A DNA stretch of 25,666 nt from Candidatus Aminicenantota bacterium (GCA_030617525.1 JAUWVG010000001.1:1-25666); one strand, 5' to 3'; numbered from the stretch's first letter, positions 6,941 to 16,807 are shown. Notes: generated by a model from the sequence alone, not told the origin. Made by a program: numbers and translations.

Positions 6941-9061
6941 TTATTTCTTATCTTTAATTTTGGGCAGGAAGTTTTCCATTACCCAGACTTCGTCGTTGGG
7001 AGTTGTAAAACCGAATGAAGAGAAGGATAAATGATGGCCATCAGGATGAACGCTTAAGTGGCGGAAATTTGCCATTTTTAGGTTCAATTCTTGGGCCCTT
7101 TTCTCTTCCAAAGAATACATCCACAAATTCCACTCCTCGTTTAGTGGATGACTGCTTGAATAGAAAAAGATCCTTTTTCCATCAACACTCCAGGCGGGAG
7201 TGATTACAGTCACCCCTGATGTTTCGAAATTGTGAAGTTCCTGGGGTTCGCCCCCTGATATAGGAATGATCCGCATACTTCTTTTTTTTCCTCTGTTCAA
7301 AAAGACCAGCATTCTTCCGTCAGGGGAAATATCGATGTCCTTGGCATCATCTGGTGACCCCTGAAGTTTTTCATTCAAACCGGTTTTTAGGTCGAGGGCA
7401 AAGATCCAGGATTTTTTAGTACGGGGGTTGCCTTTGGTATAGAAAAGTGTTTGGCCGTCAATTGCCCATCTGTGTGAATAGAATTCTTCATTTTCTTCAA
7501 TTTGGACTAGAGGAGAAATCTTTTCAGAATTAACATCCATCTCGTATATTCCCTCCAAACCATTGCTATCTGTCCCCTCCCATGTAATCGCCTTTCCATC
7601 CGGCCGCCATTGAGGATAATTTAGCTCGAGGGATCCATGATCAAGCTCTCGGATTCCTCCATTCTCGAGTGAATAGAGACGAATAGATCTATTCATGGGC
7701 TGGATTCTTCGGAGAAAGCTGTAAGCCAAGTATTTGCCATCCGGCGAGTAGTCCGGGTAGGAATTGTGACCCTCACTATATCGTATTTCCACTTTTGGAG
7801 ACTCCAGGACCAGGCCGGATAAAGGATCGATCTTAACTACATATACATCATTCAGGGCTGAGCCGTTATAGCCGAAATAGAACTGATTGCGGAGAGTACA
7901 CCCAATAGGGAAAGCCGGACCGATATTCGGCTTCACAAGACTGGGTGTCCCATTTGCCTGTCCTCCCTTGACCGGAACAATCCAAACTCCCCGAACCCCG
8001 GTCCTCTCACTCCCGAACAGAAGATACTTCCCATCCGAGGTCCAATCGAATACATAGTCAAAAGAAGGGTGGGATATCAACTGTTCCTCGTATGTCCCGT
8101 CCGAAGAGAGAAGAAAGATATCCCGATTATTTGGATTTTGATCCCGGCAATCGTCAAAAGCAATTGTTCTTCCATCCGGAGAAATAACAAATCCCCAAGG
8201 GTGACCTTGGTAAAATTTACGTTTAAATGTTTTCAGGATTCTGAAGTTTCCATCGACAACAGAAAGAAAGCCAATAACAAATGTTTGCCCTCTTTCTTCA
8301 TAAAAACCAATGAGCATACGTTTTCCATCCGGGTGCCAATCAAAGGGCTGGATGTATCCAAAATCGTGATTTTTATACAGAATCCTGGGTTTTTGCTCTT
8401 CTAAACCGACTGTATAGATATCAAACGTGTCACCTTCAGGATCATACCAACTATATAAGACTTGATTGCCATCGGGTGACCACTTCGAATACAGGGCGAA
8501 TTCTTGAGATTTCAGCCAGGACCCTTTGTTCGTAAGACGACGGGATTTCCCATCTGCCAATTCACGAATGGCCAGGTCTCCGGTATCCCAGTCCGTAAAG
8601 GAAAGATATTTGCCATCGGGTGAAATATCCCCTGAAATGGCGGCTTCGCGTCCCGACAAGATTTTTTGTATCTTTAATTCCTTCGCCTTATCCTCAATGA
8701 CAGATTGGGCCTCTAAAAGAAGTGACAATTTTTCTCTTGCGATTTTCACAGCTTCAGTTTGATCCGGATACTTTTCTAGAACGGCCTGGAAAGCCTTCTG
8801 AGCATCACTCATCCCCAATTTCTGAAGACAGAGACCAATCTGGAGTTGGGCTTTGGCCGCAATCTCCCGTTCTTTTGGAAAGTCCTTAACGATCTTCTGA
8901 AAAACTTCAATTGCTCCTTCCAGATCCCCGCGGGTTTCTTGAAGATAGACCGCTCTTTCAAACAGGGCCTTGGCCGATTCTTGTTTAACAAGTCCAGAAA
9001 AAAGGAGAGAGGCTCCCATTACCAAAATTACTACCATTAAAAAAACTTTTTTTTGATTCAT
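6941..9061 (-). CDS. Exported TPR plus PD40/TolB-type beta-propeller protein, module 3
   Basis: A protein of 706 residues with a signal segment (KKVFLMVVILVMGASLLFSG). The TPR-like part covers about residues 28-115 (GDLEGAIEVFQKIVKDFP, AQLQIGLCLQKLGMSDAQ, KAFQAVLEKYPDQTEAVK). The propeller begins near ISPDGKYLSFTDWDTGDLAI and RELADGKSRRLTNKG, a motif shared with module 4, and continues with WSPDGNQVLYSW, ISPDGRTIAFD, YSPDGKYLAYSF and DISPDGRMLVFL. It ends with EVWVMENFLPKIKDKK. The ATG at 9061 has GGAGG seven bases upstream; an ATG at 9085 would add eight residues without support. A periplasmic binding role fits the family; no catalytic domain or lipobox is seen. A separate candidate promoter lies at 9094-9150. 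Confidence 0.9.
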   Translation of the reverse strand: MNQKKVFLMVVILVMGASLLFSGLVKQESAKALFERAVYLQETRGDLEGAIEVFQKIVKDFPKEREIAAKAQLQIGLCLQKLGMSDAQKAFQAVLEKYPDQTEAVKIAREKLSLLLEAQSVIEDKAKELKIQKILSGREAAISGDISPDGKYLSFTDWDTGDLAIRELADGKSRRLTNKGSWLKSQEFALYSKWSPDGNQVLYSWYDPEGDTFDIYTVGLEEQKPRILYKNHDFGYIQPFDWHPDGKRMLIGFYEERGQTFVIGFLSVVDGNFRILKTFKRKFYQGHPWGFVISPDGRTIAFDDCRDQNPNNRDIFLLSSDGTYEEQLISHPSFDYVFDWTSDGKYLLFGSERTGVRGVWIVPVKGGQANGTPSLVKPNIGPAFPIGCTLRNQFYFGYNGSALNDVYVVKIDPLSGLVLESPKVEIRYSEGHNSYPDYSPDGKYLAYSFLRRIQPMNRSIRLYSLENGGIRELDHGSLELNYPQWRPDGKAITWEGTDSNGLEGIYEMDVNSEKISPLVQIEENEEFYSHRWAIDGQTLFYTKGNPRTKKSWIFALDLKTGLNEKLQGSPDDAKDIDISPDGRMLVFLNRGKKRSMRIIPISGGEPQELHNFETSGVTVITPAWSVDGKRIFFYSSSHPLNEEWNLWMYSLEEKRAQELNLKMANFRHLSVHPDGHHLSFSSFGFTTPNDEVWVMENFLPKIKDKK

Positions 9062-9093
9062 TTTTGTTCCTCCATCATGTGACATTCCAATAA

Positions 9094-9150
9094 AATAAAC
9101 ATAACGGAGGATGTTTGTGTTGAGGAATTATGGAAAATTTGTGAAAAACC
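9094..9150 (-). promoter_or_regulatory. Module 3 propeller promoter with tandem 11-base regulator box
   Basis: Minus strand: GGTTTTTCACA (9150-9140), AATTTTCCATA (9139-9129) and ATTCCTCAACA (9128-9118), then 18 bases and a weak -10, TTTATT (9099-9094). An alternative -10 is TATGTT at 9103-9098. The last two repeats agree at 16 of 22 bases with the box of the module 3 kinase. The predicted leader is about 26 bases. Confidence 0.55.
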
Positions 9151-9187
9151 TTCCACATGGAGACACTTCATGTTTTTAATTCCTCCT

Positions 9188-9874
9188 TTAATCTACAAAT
9201 TTATAACCGATACTGTGGACACTTTTGATATGTTTGGGTTTAGAAGGATTATCCTCGATCTTCTTCCGGATGTGAGCCATGTGGCTGTCCACGGTTCTGT
9301 GTGAAACCGCCAGGTTGTCGGCACCCCAAACACTATCCAGAAATTCATCTCGGCTTATGACCTGTCCTTTTCTATCAATCAACAACTTAAGAATCTTTAG
9401 TTCCAGGGGAGTTAAACGCAAATCTAAACCATCCTTACGGGATTCATATTTTTGAAAATCCAATTCCACACTCCCAAATCTATAGAGTTTTATTTCATTT
9501 TGATAATCCTCAACCCGGCGAAGCAAAGCCTTGATCCGGGCGGATAGCTCCTTGAGACTAAAGGGCTTAGTGACATAATCATCTGCACCCAACTCCAATC
9601 CCAAAACTTTGTCCACTTCCTCATCTTTGACAGTCAACATCAAAATCGGAGACGTCACTCCCTCCTGGCGCACTCTCTTACAGATCTCAAAACCATCCAT
9701 CAGGGGAAGCATCACGTCCAGGATTAAAAGATCCGGCTTTGATGCTAAGGCCAACTCCAATCCCTTTTCTCCATCGGCGGCTGTTGTCACATCATATCCC
9801 TGCTCAGAAAGTGCATCCTGGAGGATCACTCGGATGCCGGCATCATCTTCTACAATTAGAATTGTTTTTTTCAA
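9188..9874 (-). CDS. OmpR/PhoB-family response regulator, module 3
   Basis: A protein of 228 residues. Receiver residues are E9, D10 and D11, phosphorylation site D53 (LLILDVMLPLMDG), the conserved Thr in MLTVKDEEVDK and Lys in DDYVTKPFS. The winged helix includes the recognition segment SHRTVDSHMAHIRKKIEDNP and the final IKSVHSIGYKFVD. Translation starts at a TTG three bases after the kinase stop, with GGAGG inside the end of the kinase gene, so translation is probably coupled. The recognition segment differs from the other three regulators, in line with the distinct repeat (TTTCC core) at 9118-9150 and 12070-12091. Confidence 0.95.
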   Translation of the reverse strand: MKKTILIVEDDAGIRVILQDALSEQGYDVTTAADGEKGLELALASKPDLLILDVMLPLMDGFEICKRVRQEGVTSPILMLTVKDEEVDKVLGLELGADDYVTKPFSLKELSARIKALLRRVEDYQNEIKLYRFGSVELDFQKYESRKDGLDLRLTPLELKILKLLIDRKGQVISRDEFLDSVWGADNLAVSHRTVDSHMAHIRKKIEDNPSKPKHIKSVHSIGYKFVD

Positions 9875-9877
9875 AAC

Positions 9878-12013
9878 TCACTCACCTCCTTCTCGGATAG
9901 GGAAAATAAGTGATACGCGACTTCCCTCTCCGGGACGGCTCGAAACAACAACTTCCCCTTCATGAGCAGCCATTATATGTTTTACCAAAGTCAATCCAAG
10001 GCCGGTGCCTGTCGGAGAGATCGAGGAAGCTTTTTTTCCACGATAAAATTTTTCAAATATTTTCTTCTGTTCATTCTCTGGAATTCCAATTCCTTTATCC
10101 ACCACAGTAATCTCGACCATTTCCCCTTTCCGCTCGACAAAGACTTCAATTTTCTTCTCTCTCTGTGAAAATTTGGCTGCATTGTCCAGGATGTTGTGAA
10201 AAGCCTGGTTCAGAGCTTCTTCATCTGCATAAACAGGAAAACTATTGTTTTCCATTTGAAGCTTTACATTAAAACCTGAAAGTTTGTGCTCTTTTTCAAA
10301 GCTTTCTACTTCCTGTCGAACCAATCTGCCGATATCGATGGATATTGGCCTGTATTTCCTTTTGCCTTCCTCGATTTTTGTAAAGTCAAGGACATTCAAA
10401 ACGAGTCTCTTTAGACGGTCGGAATCATGCCTAAGAATTCTGTAATATTCCCGGATTTTGTCCGGATTTTTTATTTTACCGTCCTGAAGATGCTCCAAAA
10501 TCGCTCCCATGGATGTCAGAGGAGTTTTAAATTCATGAGAGACAGAAGCAATAAATTCAGATTTCAACTGCAGGAGATTCATCTCCTGTGCAAGTAAGCG
10601 GATAATAAGGCTTGATCCAAAAAGCAGGATCACAAGTAGAGTTAAAATCATCCAGAAAAAAATATTTTCATAAAGAACAAATCCAGATCCCATTGCTTCA
10701 TTCTTATAAAGCTCCACTCTCCATGGCGGAAAATTATCTAGGAAGAGATCGGTAAAAATCGGCTTCTTACTCTCTGCGTCCTCTTCACCGAAGACAATTC
10801 TTCCTGTTTGATTGGAACGCATAAGAACTGAGATTCCAGATGGGGTGTTCTCTGATAACAAAGTGTCTGCATTTATTGTTAGATCATTTGCACCAAAAAT
10901 AGTTCCAAGGAAATCCATTCGAAAACCTTGATTGGGTCCATTTAAGGGTACAGATATCAAAAAAACTTCCTCTCCCTCAAACATTAAAACATTTTTCAAA
11001 ATCGGGAAGTTGGCTCCTTGTATACGATCCAAAATATCTTCTCCATAGGGCAAAACATCCTGTACCGCAAATTCGGCAAGGCGTCCTATATGCAGTTTCT
11101 TTTCCACTTTATTCTGAAAATCAATCACAGCGGCCAAAAAACCTTCTGGATAAACATCTTCTAATTCTTTAGCGACTACATTATTTATCATTTCTTTAAG
11201 TGTGTCCGCATAGAGTTTGACCTGACTTATATCCAGAGACCAAACTTTCTTTTCGAGACGTACATAGGTCTCAAGCGATTCCTTGAACAAGGCCTCAAAA
11301 TTATCAGATGTATAAAGAATATTCAGCATTTCGAGGCGGGAGACAAACTCTAGAGAGCGGCCGGACTCCGTGAGAAGATCCGGAAAAGAATCGATAAGAG
11401 ATCTGTAGACAACCAAAGCCTGCTTGTTGCCCGCTTGCTTTACCTCACACCGTGCAATGCGGCTTAAGATCCATGCACGGACTTTGTCGTTATTAGATCT
11501 GCTCAGTACTTGGCGGTATTGAGAAATCGCATTTGAAAAATCTTTTTGTTGAAATTCTGCCCTCTCGGCCTCATTAAGATTTGGTTGAATAGTCTTCCAT
11601 TCATCAGGTTCGAGTATTGTTTTTGAGGTTAGAGGAAAAACCTGATAAACAGGCAGCCAAAGTTCCCCCTTTTTGTTCCAGATAACAACTTCTCCAAAAA
11701 AAGAATCCCTTTGCTGAACACCAACAATTGATTCTCTAATCTCAGAATAGCCAGCATCAGAAAAAATTTCACTGTTAGCAAGCCCCATCAAATCCGTTGA
11801 TTGTGTTTCGACAAAATCTTGAATATCCTTCTGCACTGAACTGACATAGCCCTTGTGCTCCTCAAGAGTCTGCTGTTGGATCTTAAATTTTTCATTGCGC
11901 AAAGCCCGCATTCCAAAAAAGGCCAGGAAAATCGAGGGCAGAAATACCACAACAAAAAAAATTGAAAGGATTTTTCTGTTTTGAGATAAGACGAGTTTGA
12001 GATTATTTAGCAT
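9878..12013 (-). CDS. Sensor histidine kinase with periplasmic TPR-like domain, module 3
   Basis: A protein of 711 residues. The first membrane segment is ILSIFFVVVFLPSIFLAFFG (from about residue 15). The periplasmic part holds the TPR-like AERAEFQQKDFSNAISQYRQ and VRAWILSRIARCEVKQAGN, and a sensor region that ends FPPWRVELY. The second membrane segment is IFFWMILTLLVILLFGSSLII. HisKA follows directly with H493 (VSHEFKTPLTSM), then the ATPase boxes HNILDNAAKFS, DKGIGIP and TGTGLGLTLVKHI. The last box reads AAHEGE where the others have AHGGE. The ATG at 12013 has GGA five bases upstream and a predicted leader of 26 bases. It overlaps nothing; the regulator gene follows after three bases. Confidence 0.93.
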   Translation of the reverse strand: MLNNLKLVLSQNRKILSIFFVVVFLPSIFLAFFGMRALRNEKFKIQQQTLEEHKGYVSSVQKDIQDFVETQSTDLMGLANSEIFSDAGYSEIRESIVGVQQRDSFFGEVVIWNKKGELWLPVYQVFPLTSKTILEPDEWKTIQPNLNEAERAEFQQKDFSNAISQYRQVLSRSNNDKVRAWILSRIARCEVKQAGNKQALVVYRSLIDSFPDLLTESGRSLEFVSRLEMLNILYTSDNFEALFKESLETYVRLEKKVWSLDISQVKLYADTLKEMINNVVAKELEDVYPEGFLAAVIDFQNKVEKKLHIGRLAEFAVQDVLPYGEDILDRIQGANFPILKNVLMFEGEEVFLISVPLNGPNQGFRMDFLGTIFGANDLTINADTLLSENTPSGISVLMRSNQTGRIVFGEEDAESKKPIFTDLFLDNFPPWRVELYKNEAMGSGFVLYENIFFWMILTLLVILLFGSSLIIRLLAQEMNLLQLKSEFIASVSHEFKTPLTSMGAILEHLQDGKIKNPDKIREYYRILRHDSDRLKRLVLNVLDFTKIEEGKRKYRPISIDIGRLVRQEVESFEKEHKLSGFNVKLQMENNSFPVYADEEALNQAFHNILDNAAKFSQREKKIEVFVERKGEMVEITVVDKGIGIPENEQKKIFEKFYRGKKASSISPTGTGLGLTLVKHIMAAHEGEVVVSSRPGEGSRVSLIFPIREGGE

Positions 12014-12045
12014 GAATTTCCATGCCTTTTATTTCACAAATTCAT

Positions 12046-12091
12046 ACTATATCAGGAAACCTAGTTTTATGTTAAGGAAATGTGGAAATCC
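12046..12091 (-). promoter_or_regulatory. Module 3 kinase promoter with tandem 11-base regulator box
   Basis: Minus strand: GGATTTCCACA (12091-12081) and TTTCCTTAACA (12080-12070), then 18 bases and TATAGT (12051-12046). The second 11-mer agrees at 9 of 11 bases with the last repeat of the module 3 propeller box (ATTCCTCAACA). The end of the second repeat can also be read as a -35, TTAACA. Confidence 0.6.
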
Positions 12092-12096
12092 AAATA

Positions 12097-12128
12097 AGGA
12101 AAGGGACGACCCATAATTGAGCCGTCCC
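12097..12128 (-). terminator. Intrinsic terminator of module 4
   Basis: Minus strand: GGGACGGC (12128-12121), loop TCAATTATGG, GTCGTCCC (12110-12103), then TTTCCTTATTT. One stem pair is G-U rather than G-C, which keeps the helix. The sequence before it (AAGCCCGTAAAGGGGG) is the conserved lead-in seen after the other propeller genes. Confidence 0.8.
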
Positions 12129-12149
12129 TATCAATCCCCCTTTACGGGC

Positions 12150-15100
12150 TTACTTTTTGTTCTCGAGTTTTGGCAGATAGTTTTCCATCACCCAGGATTC
12201 ATGTTCTTGTATCAAAAAAGAGACAGCAATTTTAGAATCTTGAGGATGAACGCTTAGACTAACAACAAATCCATTGGGATCTTTGGACTGCCAGATCATC
12301 TCAGGTTCTCCGCCCTCAGCGGAAATACGCCAAACAGAAGAACCTTTATTCTCATCATATTTTGCAAATAGCACATAATTCCCGTCAGGTGTCCACGTCA
12401 CGTCACTGCTCCATAAAACATCTGATCCTTGGAGTTTGCACAACTCCCGAGGATCTCCCCCAGAGACGGATTTGATCAGCATGCTCCATGTTTCTTCTTC
12501 GGGATTACTTGTAACAAACACTAATGTTTTTCCATCAGAAGAAAGATCCAAGAACTCGGCCAAGTTATTATTTTGATAGAGTTGTTTTTCCTGACCCGAT
12601 TCGAGGTCACGCATTAAGATTCTGTCCCGGTTTTTATAGAAAACAGCCTTTCCATCATGGGACCATTCAGCTATCGCTCGGTGATCAGGAGGCAGCTGCA
12701 CGATTTGGGTCACCTGATTGCTTTGAACATCAATCTTGTATATCCCCTCGTTGTTGGCCCTCTGATTTCCCTTAGTTTTTAAGTGACCTATGACCAAAAC
12801 AGAGCGCCCATCTGGAGACCAACGCGGTTCATTGACTTCAAACTCACCAGCTAGTTCACGTTCCTCTCCAGTCTGGAGATTACGAACATAGAGCGGTCTA
12901 TTATAAAAACCAGGTCCTGCCGGATCAGTTTTCTCTGTTTTATAAACTAAGTTCTCACCATTTGGGGACCATTCAACAGTGAAGTTGGAACCTACAAAAA
13001 GAGGACTGCTTAATTCCTCCTGAACTTTGCCTGTTTTCAAGTCAAATGGAGCAATTTCAGTTGTAAACCTTCTGGTAAAAATACTGTAGTAAAAGGAACC
13101 ATCCTTAGTAAATCCTTTAGGCGAAATTTGACCGATATCTCGTTTAACAGGCCAGGGCATGCTCTTTTCCTTACCATTTTCGACCTTGACTGCCCAAATA
13201 TCATAAGTTCCAGTGCGATTGCTTAAAAACAACATCTCTTCACGATTAGGAACCCACCCTAATAACCTGTCGTTTGCAGGATGTTCAATTAGATGAATTT
13301 CACCACCGCCATCAGTGGCAAGCAAGTTGATGTCGTAATTCCCGGATTTTTCAGCACTTGGGAAGTCATAGGCGATGAAACGATCATTCGGCGAATAACA
13401 GATTCGAGGCACAAAAGGTTTTTCAAAGGTTTTCAAGACCTGTGTAGTTCCGTCCACGACTGAAACTAAAATGATCTCTAAATTTGCCGGTTTTCTGCTG
13501 TACTTTCTGAATATAATCTGCTTGCCGTCTGAAGACCAGGAGTCAAGCTCAAGTTGATTGTATGTTCCACTGTAAAGAACTCGATCACCTGAACCATCGA
13601 TCCCAATAAGGCACAGATCATAAGTTGTATATTGATTGGTCCAAGTATAAGCGACCAGCTTGCTGTCTGGAGATATAACGGAATTGATTACAAATTCCCT
13701 TGGCTGATCCATGGCTCCCTTATTCGTAAGGCGCCGCGTCTTACCCGTAGCGATTTCTCGAATGGCAAGATCACCGGTCTCCTTGTCCTTATATGCGAGA
13801 TACTTGCCGTCGTGTGAAGGTGCTCCAGCCTGAACTTTCCTTACTACGAAATCCTCTCTTTCTTTTTGTTGTGGAAGTTTTTCAAGTGGCAGAAAATTTT
13901 CCATAACCCAGACTTCACTATTTTCTTCTTCTGAGGTAGAGAAAACAATATGTCGCCCGTTTGGATGAATACTCAAATTCATAATAAATCCACCCATTTC
14001 CAATTCTAGTTTCTCAGGCTCCCCCCCTTTTACCGAAATTCTATACAAATCCCATTTTTCCCCATCCTTTTTGGGAAACTTCATTGCAAAAAGAATATTT
14101 TTCCCGTCAAGAGTCCATGTAGAAGGCGCTCCGTATCTAATAGCAATGCCATCTTCAAAACTCCACAGTTTCCTTAGTTCTCCTCCAGTAGACGGGATGA
14201 TGCTCAGGCTTGGTATTTTATCTGACACTTGAAGGTAGTTCTCCTGTATGGTTAACCACTGACCATCCGGGGAGAGATTTATATGTAAGTCACCTTCAGA
14301 TCGATAAAGTTCTTTCTGATCACCGCTTTTAAAGTCTTTGACTATGAATTGGTAGGTTTTAGTTTTCCGGTTTCTAAGAGTATAGAAAATATTTTTCCCA
14401 TCAGGAGAGAGTACGAAGGGAGCAGCATCCATATTATCGTCAAACAAAACAAGCTCAGCATTACCTGTTTGAGTATCGATCCGGTATATTCCATTTGTAT
14501 CCCAGACCTTGACAAATACGGAACGCCCATCCGGAGACCAACGGGGATGGAAGAATTTATTTTTTAGGTTCGGAAAGATCTCGCGTTCCTTGCCAGTTTC
14601 AAGAGACTTGAGAGAGAGAACATTGCCACCCAATTTTGCGATAGTATAATCGGGATAAATTGTCAAAGGGAATCGCCTGGATATATAGGCTAGATATTTT
14701 CCGTCAGGCGAGTAGATGGGTGATTGGTTGTATCCTTCGAAACGTGTAATTGTCCTTTTCGGTGGAACAAGAATTTCTCCAGTCTCAGGATCGAGTTCAA
14801 CCGTATAAATATTATTATTTTTCTTTGAATAACCGTAGTAGAATGAGCCTTTCCTTGTGAATCCCAATGGTTCAATTGATCCCATATTTGATCTAACCAG
14901 TTCTGGTTTTCCCTGAGATATTCCATCAGAAATCTGTATGTTCCATAAACTAAAAGTTCCATTACGGTCACTGGCGAAAATGATATTCTTTCCATCGGGA
15001 GCCCAACCGAGCAGCTCATCATAGGAAGGGTGTTCAATCAATGGAATTTCACGAGTTCCATCGGTCGATAACAGAAAAATGTCACGTTCCAGTGAACCTG

Positions 15101-16022
15101 CTTTTTGTGGAAAGTCATACACAATGTATCGCCCGTCAGGTGAAAAACACATATTTTCCGGCCAACTCTTTTCAAACGTTTTGAGGACAGACACAGAACC
15201 ATCGGTTGTGGAAACTAATACTATTTGTACAATTATGTTTGTTCCAACTTTTCTATCGAAGTATGCCAGAATTTGCTTCCCATCCTGCGACCAATCGTAT
15301 GTGTACATCCATTGCACTTCCTTATCACTAAAAAGAATTCGGGGCTTAGACCCATCGAGCCCGATTATGCGCAGGTCACAATAGTCCTTACTGACCAACG
15401 CACAAACAATCTGATTACTGTCGGGAGACCATCTGGAAATGGAAGAGATATGACCTGATTCATCCCATGATTCCCTATTTGTTAATCGACGTTTCTTCCC
15501 GGATGCAATTTCATAAATGGCTAGGTCTCCGGTGTCAGTATCCCGATAAGAGATATACCTACCATCAGGTGAAGGGGCGCCGACACCGCTTCCATCTTGC
15601 GCCCAAGCCTGGTTGATGCGCAATTCGCCTTCTTCTGTGAGTTTTTTCGATTGAGCCTTTATAAAAGTTGCCAGTTTTTCTTTTGCAATTCTGACTTCTT
15701 CGGATTGCGAAGGATAGTTGTCGATGACTTTCCGGAAAGCATCCTGCGCCAACTTAGCACTTTTTTGTCCCAGTTTTTCATAACACAGGCCGATACGAAG
15801 CTGGGCCATAGCTGCGATATTCTGCTCTTTTGGATACTGTTCTAAGATCTTTTCGAAAAGCTTAATAGCACCCAACATGTCTCCGTCGGCATCTTTCTTA
15901 AAAACCGCCGCTTCATACAATTCCTTGGCTGACTGCTGATTATCAGCACTCAAGAAAATCCCAAGTGACATCACCAAAAGAAATATTACGCTCACACAAA
16001 CTAAAACTTTGATTCTTCTCAT
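12150..16022 (-). CDS. Doubled exported TPR plus PD40/TolB-type beta-propeller protein, module 4
   Basis: A protein of 1290 residues, nearly twice its neighbours. A signal segment (VLVCVSVIFLLVMSLGIFLSA) is followed by TPR-like helices at about residues 30-120 (GDMLGAIKLFEKILEQYP, AQDAFRKVIDNYPSQSEEVR). Propeller one begins at GAPSPDGRYISY (S151) and ends with VWVMENFLP (W705). After a charged linker (LEKLPQQKERED), propeller two begins GAPSHDGKYLAY (S736) and ends ESWVMENYLPKLENKK (W1277). The second copy has no signal or TPR of its own. It is one open frame, so an internal duplication or fusion of a neighbouring propeller is the best reading. The ATG at 16022 has AGGAGG six bases upstream. 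Its own promoter lies at 16055-16120. The ligand is unknown. Confidence 0.92.
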   Translation of the reverse strand: MRRIKVLVCVSVIFLLVMSLGIFLSADNQQSAKELYEAAVFKKDADGDMLGAIKLFEKILEQYPKEQNIAAMAQLRIGLCYEKLGQKSAKLAQDAFRKVIDNYPSQSEEVRIAKEKLATFIKAQSKKLTEEGELRINQAWAQDGSGVGAPSPDGRYISYRDTDTGDLAIYEIASGKKRRLTNRESWDESGHISSISRWSPDSNQIVCALVSKDYCDLRIIGLDGSKPRILFSDKEVQWMYTYDWSQDGKQILAYFDRKVGTNIIVQIVLVSTTDGSVSVLKTFEKSWPENMCFSPDGRYIVYDFPQKAGSLERDIFLLSTDGTREIPLIEHPSYDELLGWAPDGKNIIFASDRNGTFSLWNIQISDGISQGKPELVRSNMGSIEPLGFTRKGSFYYGYSKKNNNIYTVELDPETGEILVPPKRTITRFEGYNQSPIYSPDGKYLAYISRRFPLTIYPDYTIAKLGGNVLSLKSLETGKEREIFPNLKNKFFHPRWSPDGRSVFVKVWDTNGIYRIDTQTGNAELVLFDDNMDAAPFVLSPDGKNIFYTLRNRKTKTYQFIVKDFKSGDQKELYRSEGDLHINLSPDGQWLTIQENYLQVSDKIPSLSIIPSTGGELRKLWSFEDGIAIRYGAPSTWTLDGKNILFAMKFPKKDGEKWDLYRISVKGGEPEKLELEMGGFIMNLSIHPNGRHIVFSTSEEENSEVWVMENFLPLEKLPQQKEREDFVVRKVQAGAPSHDGKYLAYKDKETGDLAIREIATGKTRRLTNKGAMDQPREFVINSVISPDSKLVAYTWTNQYTTYDLCLIGIDGSGDRVLYSGTYNQLELDSWSSDGKQIIFRKYSRKPANLEIILVSVVDGTTQVLKTFEKPFVPRICYSPNDRFIAYDFPSAEKSGNYDINLLATDGGGEIHLIEHPANDRLLGWVPNREEMLFLSNRTGTYDIWAVKVENGKEKSMPWPVKRDIGQISPKGFTKDGSFYYSIFTRRFTTEIAPFDLKTGKVQEELSSPLFVGSNFTVEWSPNGENLVYKTEKTDPAGPGFYNRPLYVRNLQTGEERELAGEFEVNEPRWSPDGRSVLVIGHLKTKGNQRANNEGIYKIDVQSNQVTQIVQLPPDHRAIAEWSHDGKAVFYKNRDRILMRDLESGQEKQLYQNNNLAEFLDLSSDGKTLVFVTSNPEEETWSMLIKSVSGGDPRELCKLQGSDVLWSSDVTWTPDGNYVLFAKYDENKGSSVWRISAEGGEPEMIWQSKDPNGFVVSLSVHPQDSKIAVSFLIQEHESWVMENYLPKLENKK

Positions 16023-16054
16023 CAAAAGCCTCCTGTGATTTTCATTTCAGGAGA

Positions 16055-16120
16055 ATAATAATGTTTTTTTTCCGGTTTGTGGTTAAGGTTAAACAGAGTT
16101 TGCATTGAGTTTCAGTGGAG
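16055..16120 (-). promoter_or_regulatory. Module 4 propeller promoter with four tandem 11-base repeats
   Basis: Minus strand: CTCCACTGAAA (16120-16110), CTCAATGCAAA (16109-16099), CTCTGTTTAAC (16098-16088) and CTTAACCACAA (16087-16077), then 16 bases and TATTAT (16060-16055). All four begin CT. The first two match the start of the module 4 kinase box closely. The predicted leader is about 26 bases. Confidence 0.65.
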
Positions 16121-16126
16121 ATAATT

Positions 16127-16807
16127 CTATCCCTCGAATCTATGCCCAACTCCTCTGATGCTGACAAGGTACCGGGGTTGAGAGGGATCCGGTTCGATCT
16201 TTTTCCGGAGATGAACGATGTGGGAATCAATGGTCCGGGGAGAGATGATGGCATCACCCCATGCCTCATCGAGAAGGTTGTCCCTAGTCACGACCTCCCC
16301 TTTACGTTCGATAAAGAATTTCAGAAGCTTAAATTCCAGGGCTGTCAGATGGATTTTTTCTCCGGCTTTTAAAACTTCATGGCGCTTAAAATCAACCGAG
16401 ACCTCTCCAAATTCAAAGACATCCCCGGTCTCCTTCTCTATTCCGGTCCGCCGCAGGATCGCTTTCACACGGGCGACCATCTCTCGTGATCCCACTGGCT
16501 TTGTGACATAGTCATCCGCGCCCATTTCCAGTCCCATAACTTTATCCATCTCCTCTGTCTTTGCCGCTGTGAGCATAATAATGGGCGTCCTCACATTTTC
16601 CTCTCTCAGTTTCTTGCAGATTTCAAAACCGGTGAGTTCCGGGAGCAGGATATCGAGAATGATGAGATTAAACTCCTTGCTTTTAGCCAACATGTAGCCC
16701 TCTTTCCCATTATCGGCAACGGCAACTTCATATCCCTCAAATTCCATGTCGTCCTTCAATCCCATCAGGATGGTTTCGTCATCCTCTACGATTAATATTT
16801 TAACCAT
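16127..16807 (-). CDS. OmpR/PhoB-family response regulator, module 4
   Basis: A protein of 226 residues. The receiver has E8, D9 and D10, the phosphorylation site D52 (LIILDILLPELTG), the Thr of MLTAAKTEEMD and the Lys of DDYVTKPVG. The C-terminal winged helix has recognition segment SPRTIDSHIVHLRKKIEPDP and final LVSIRGVGHRFEG. Its ATG lies inside the end of the kinase gene, an eight-base overlap, so translation is coupled. The likely targets are the CTCAA-type repeats at 16077-16120 and 19090-19122. Confidence 0.95.
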   Translation of the reverse strand: MVKILIVEDDETILMGLKDDMEFEGYEVAVADNGKEGYMLAKSKEFNLIILDILLPELTGFEICKKLREENVRTPIIMLTAAKTEEMDKVMGLEMGADDYVTKPVGSREMVARVKAILRRTGIEKETGDVFEFGEVSVDFKRHEVLKAGEKIHLTALEFKLLKFFIERKGEVVTRDNLLDEAWGDAIISPRTIDSHIVHLRKKIEPDPSQPRYLVSIRGVGHRFEG

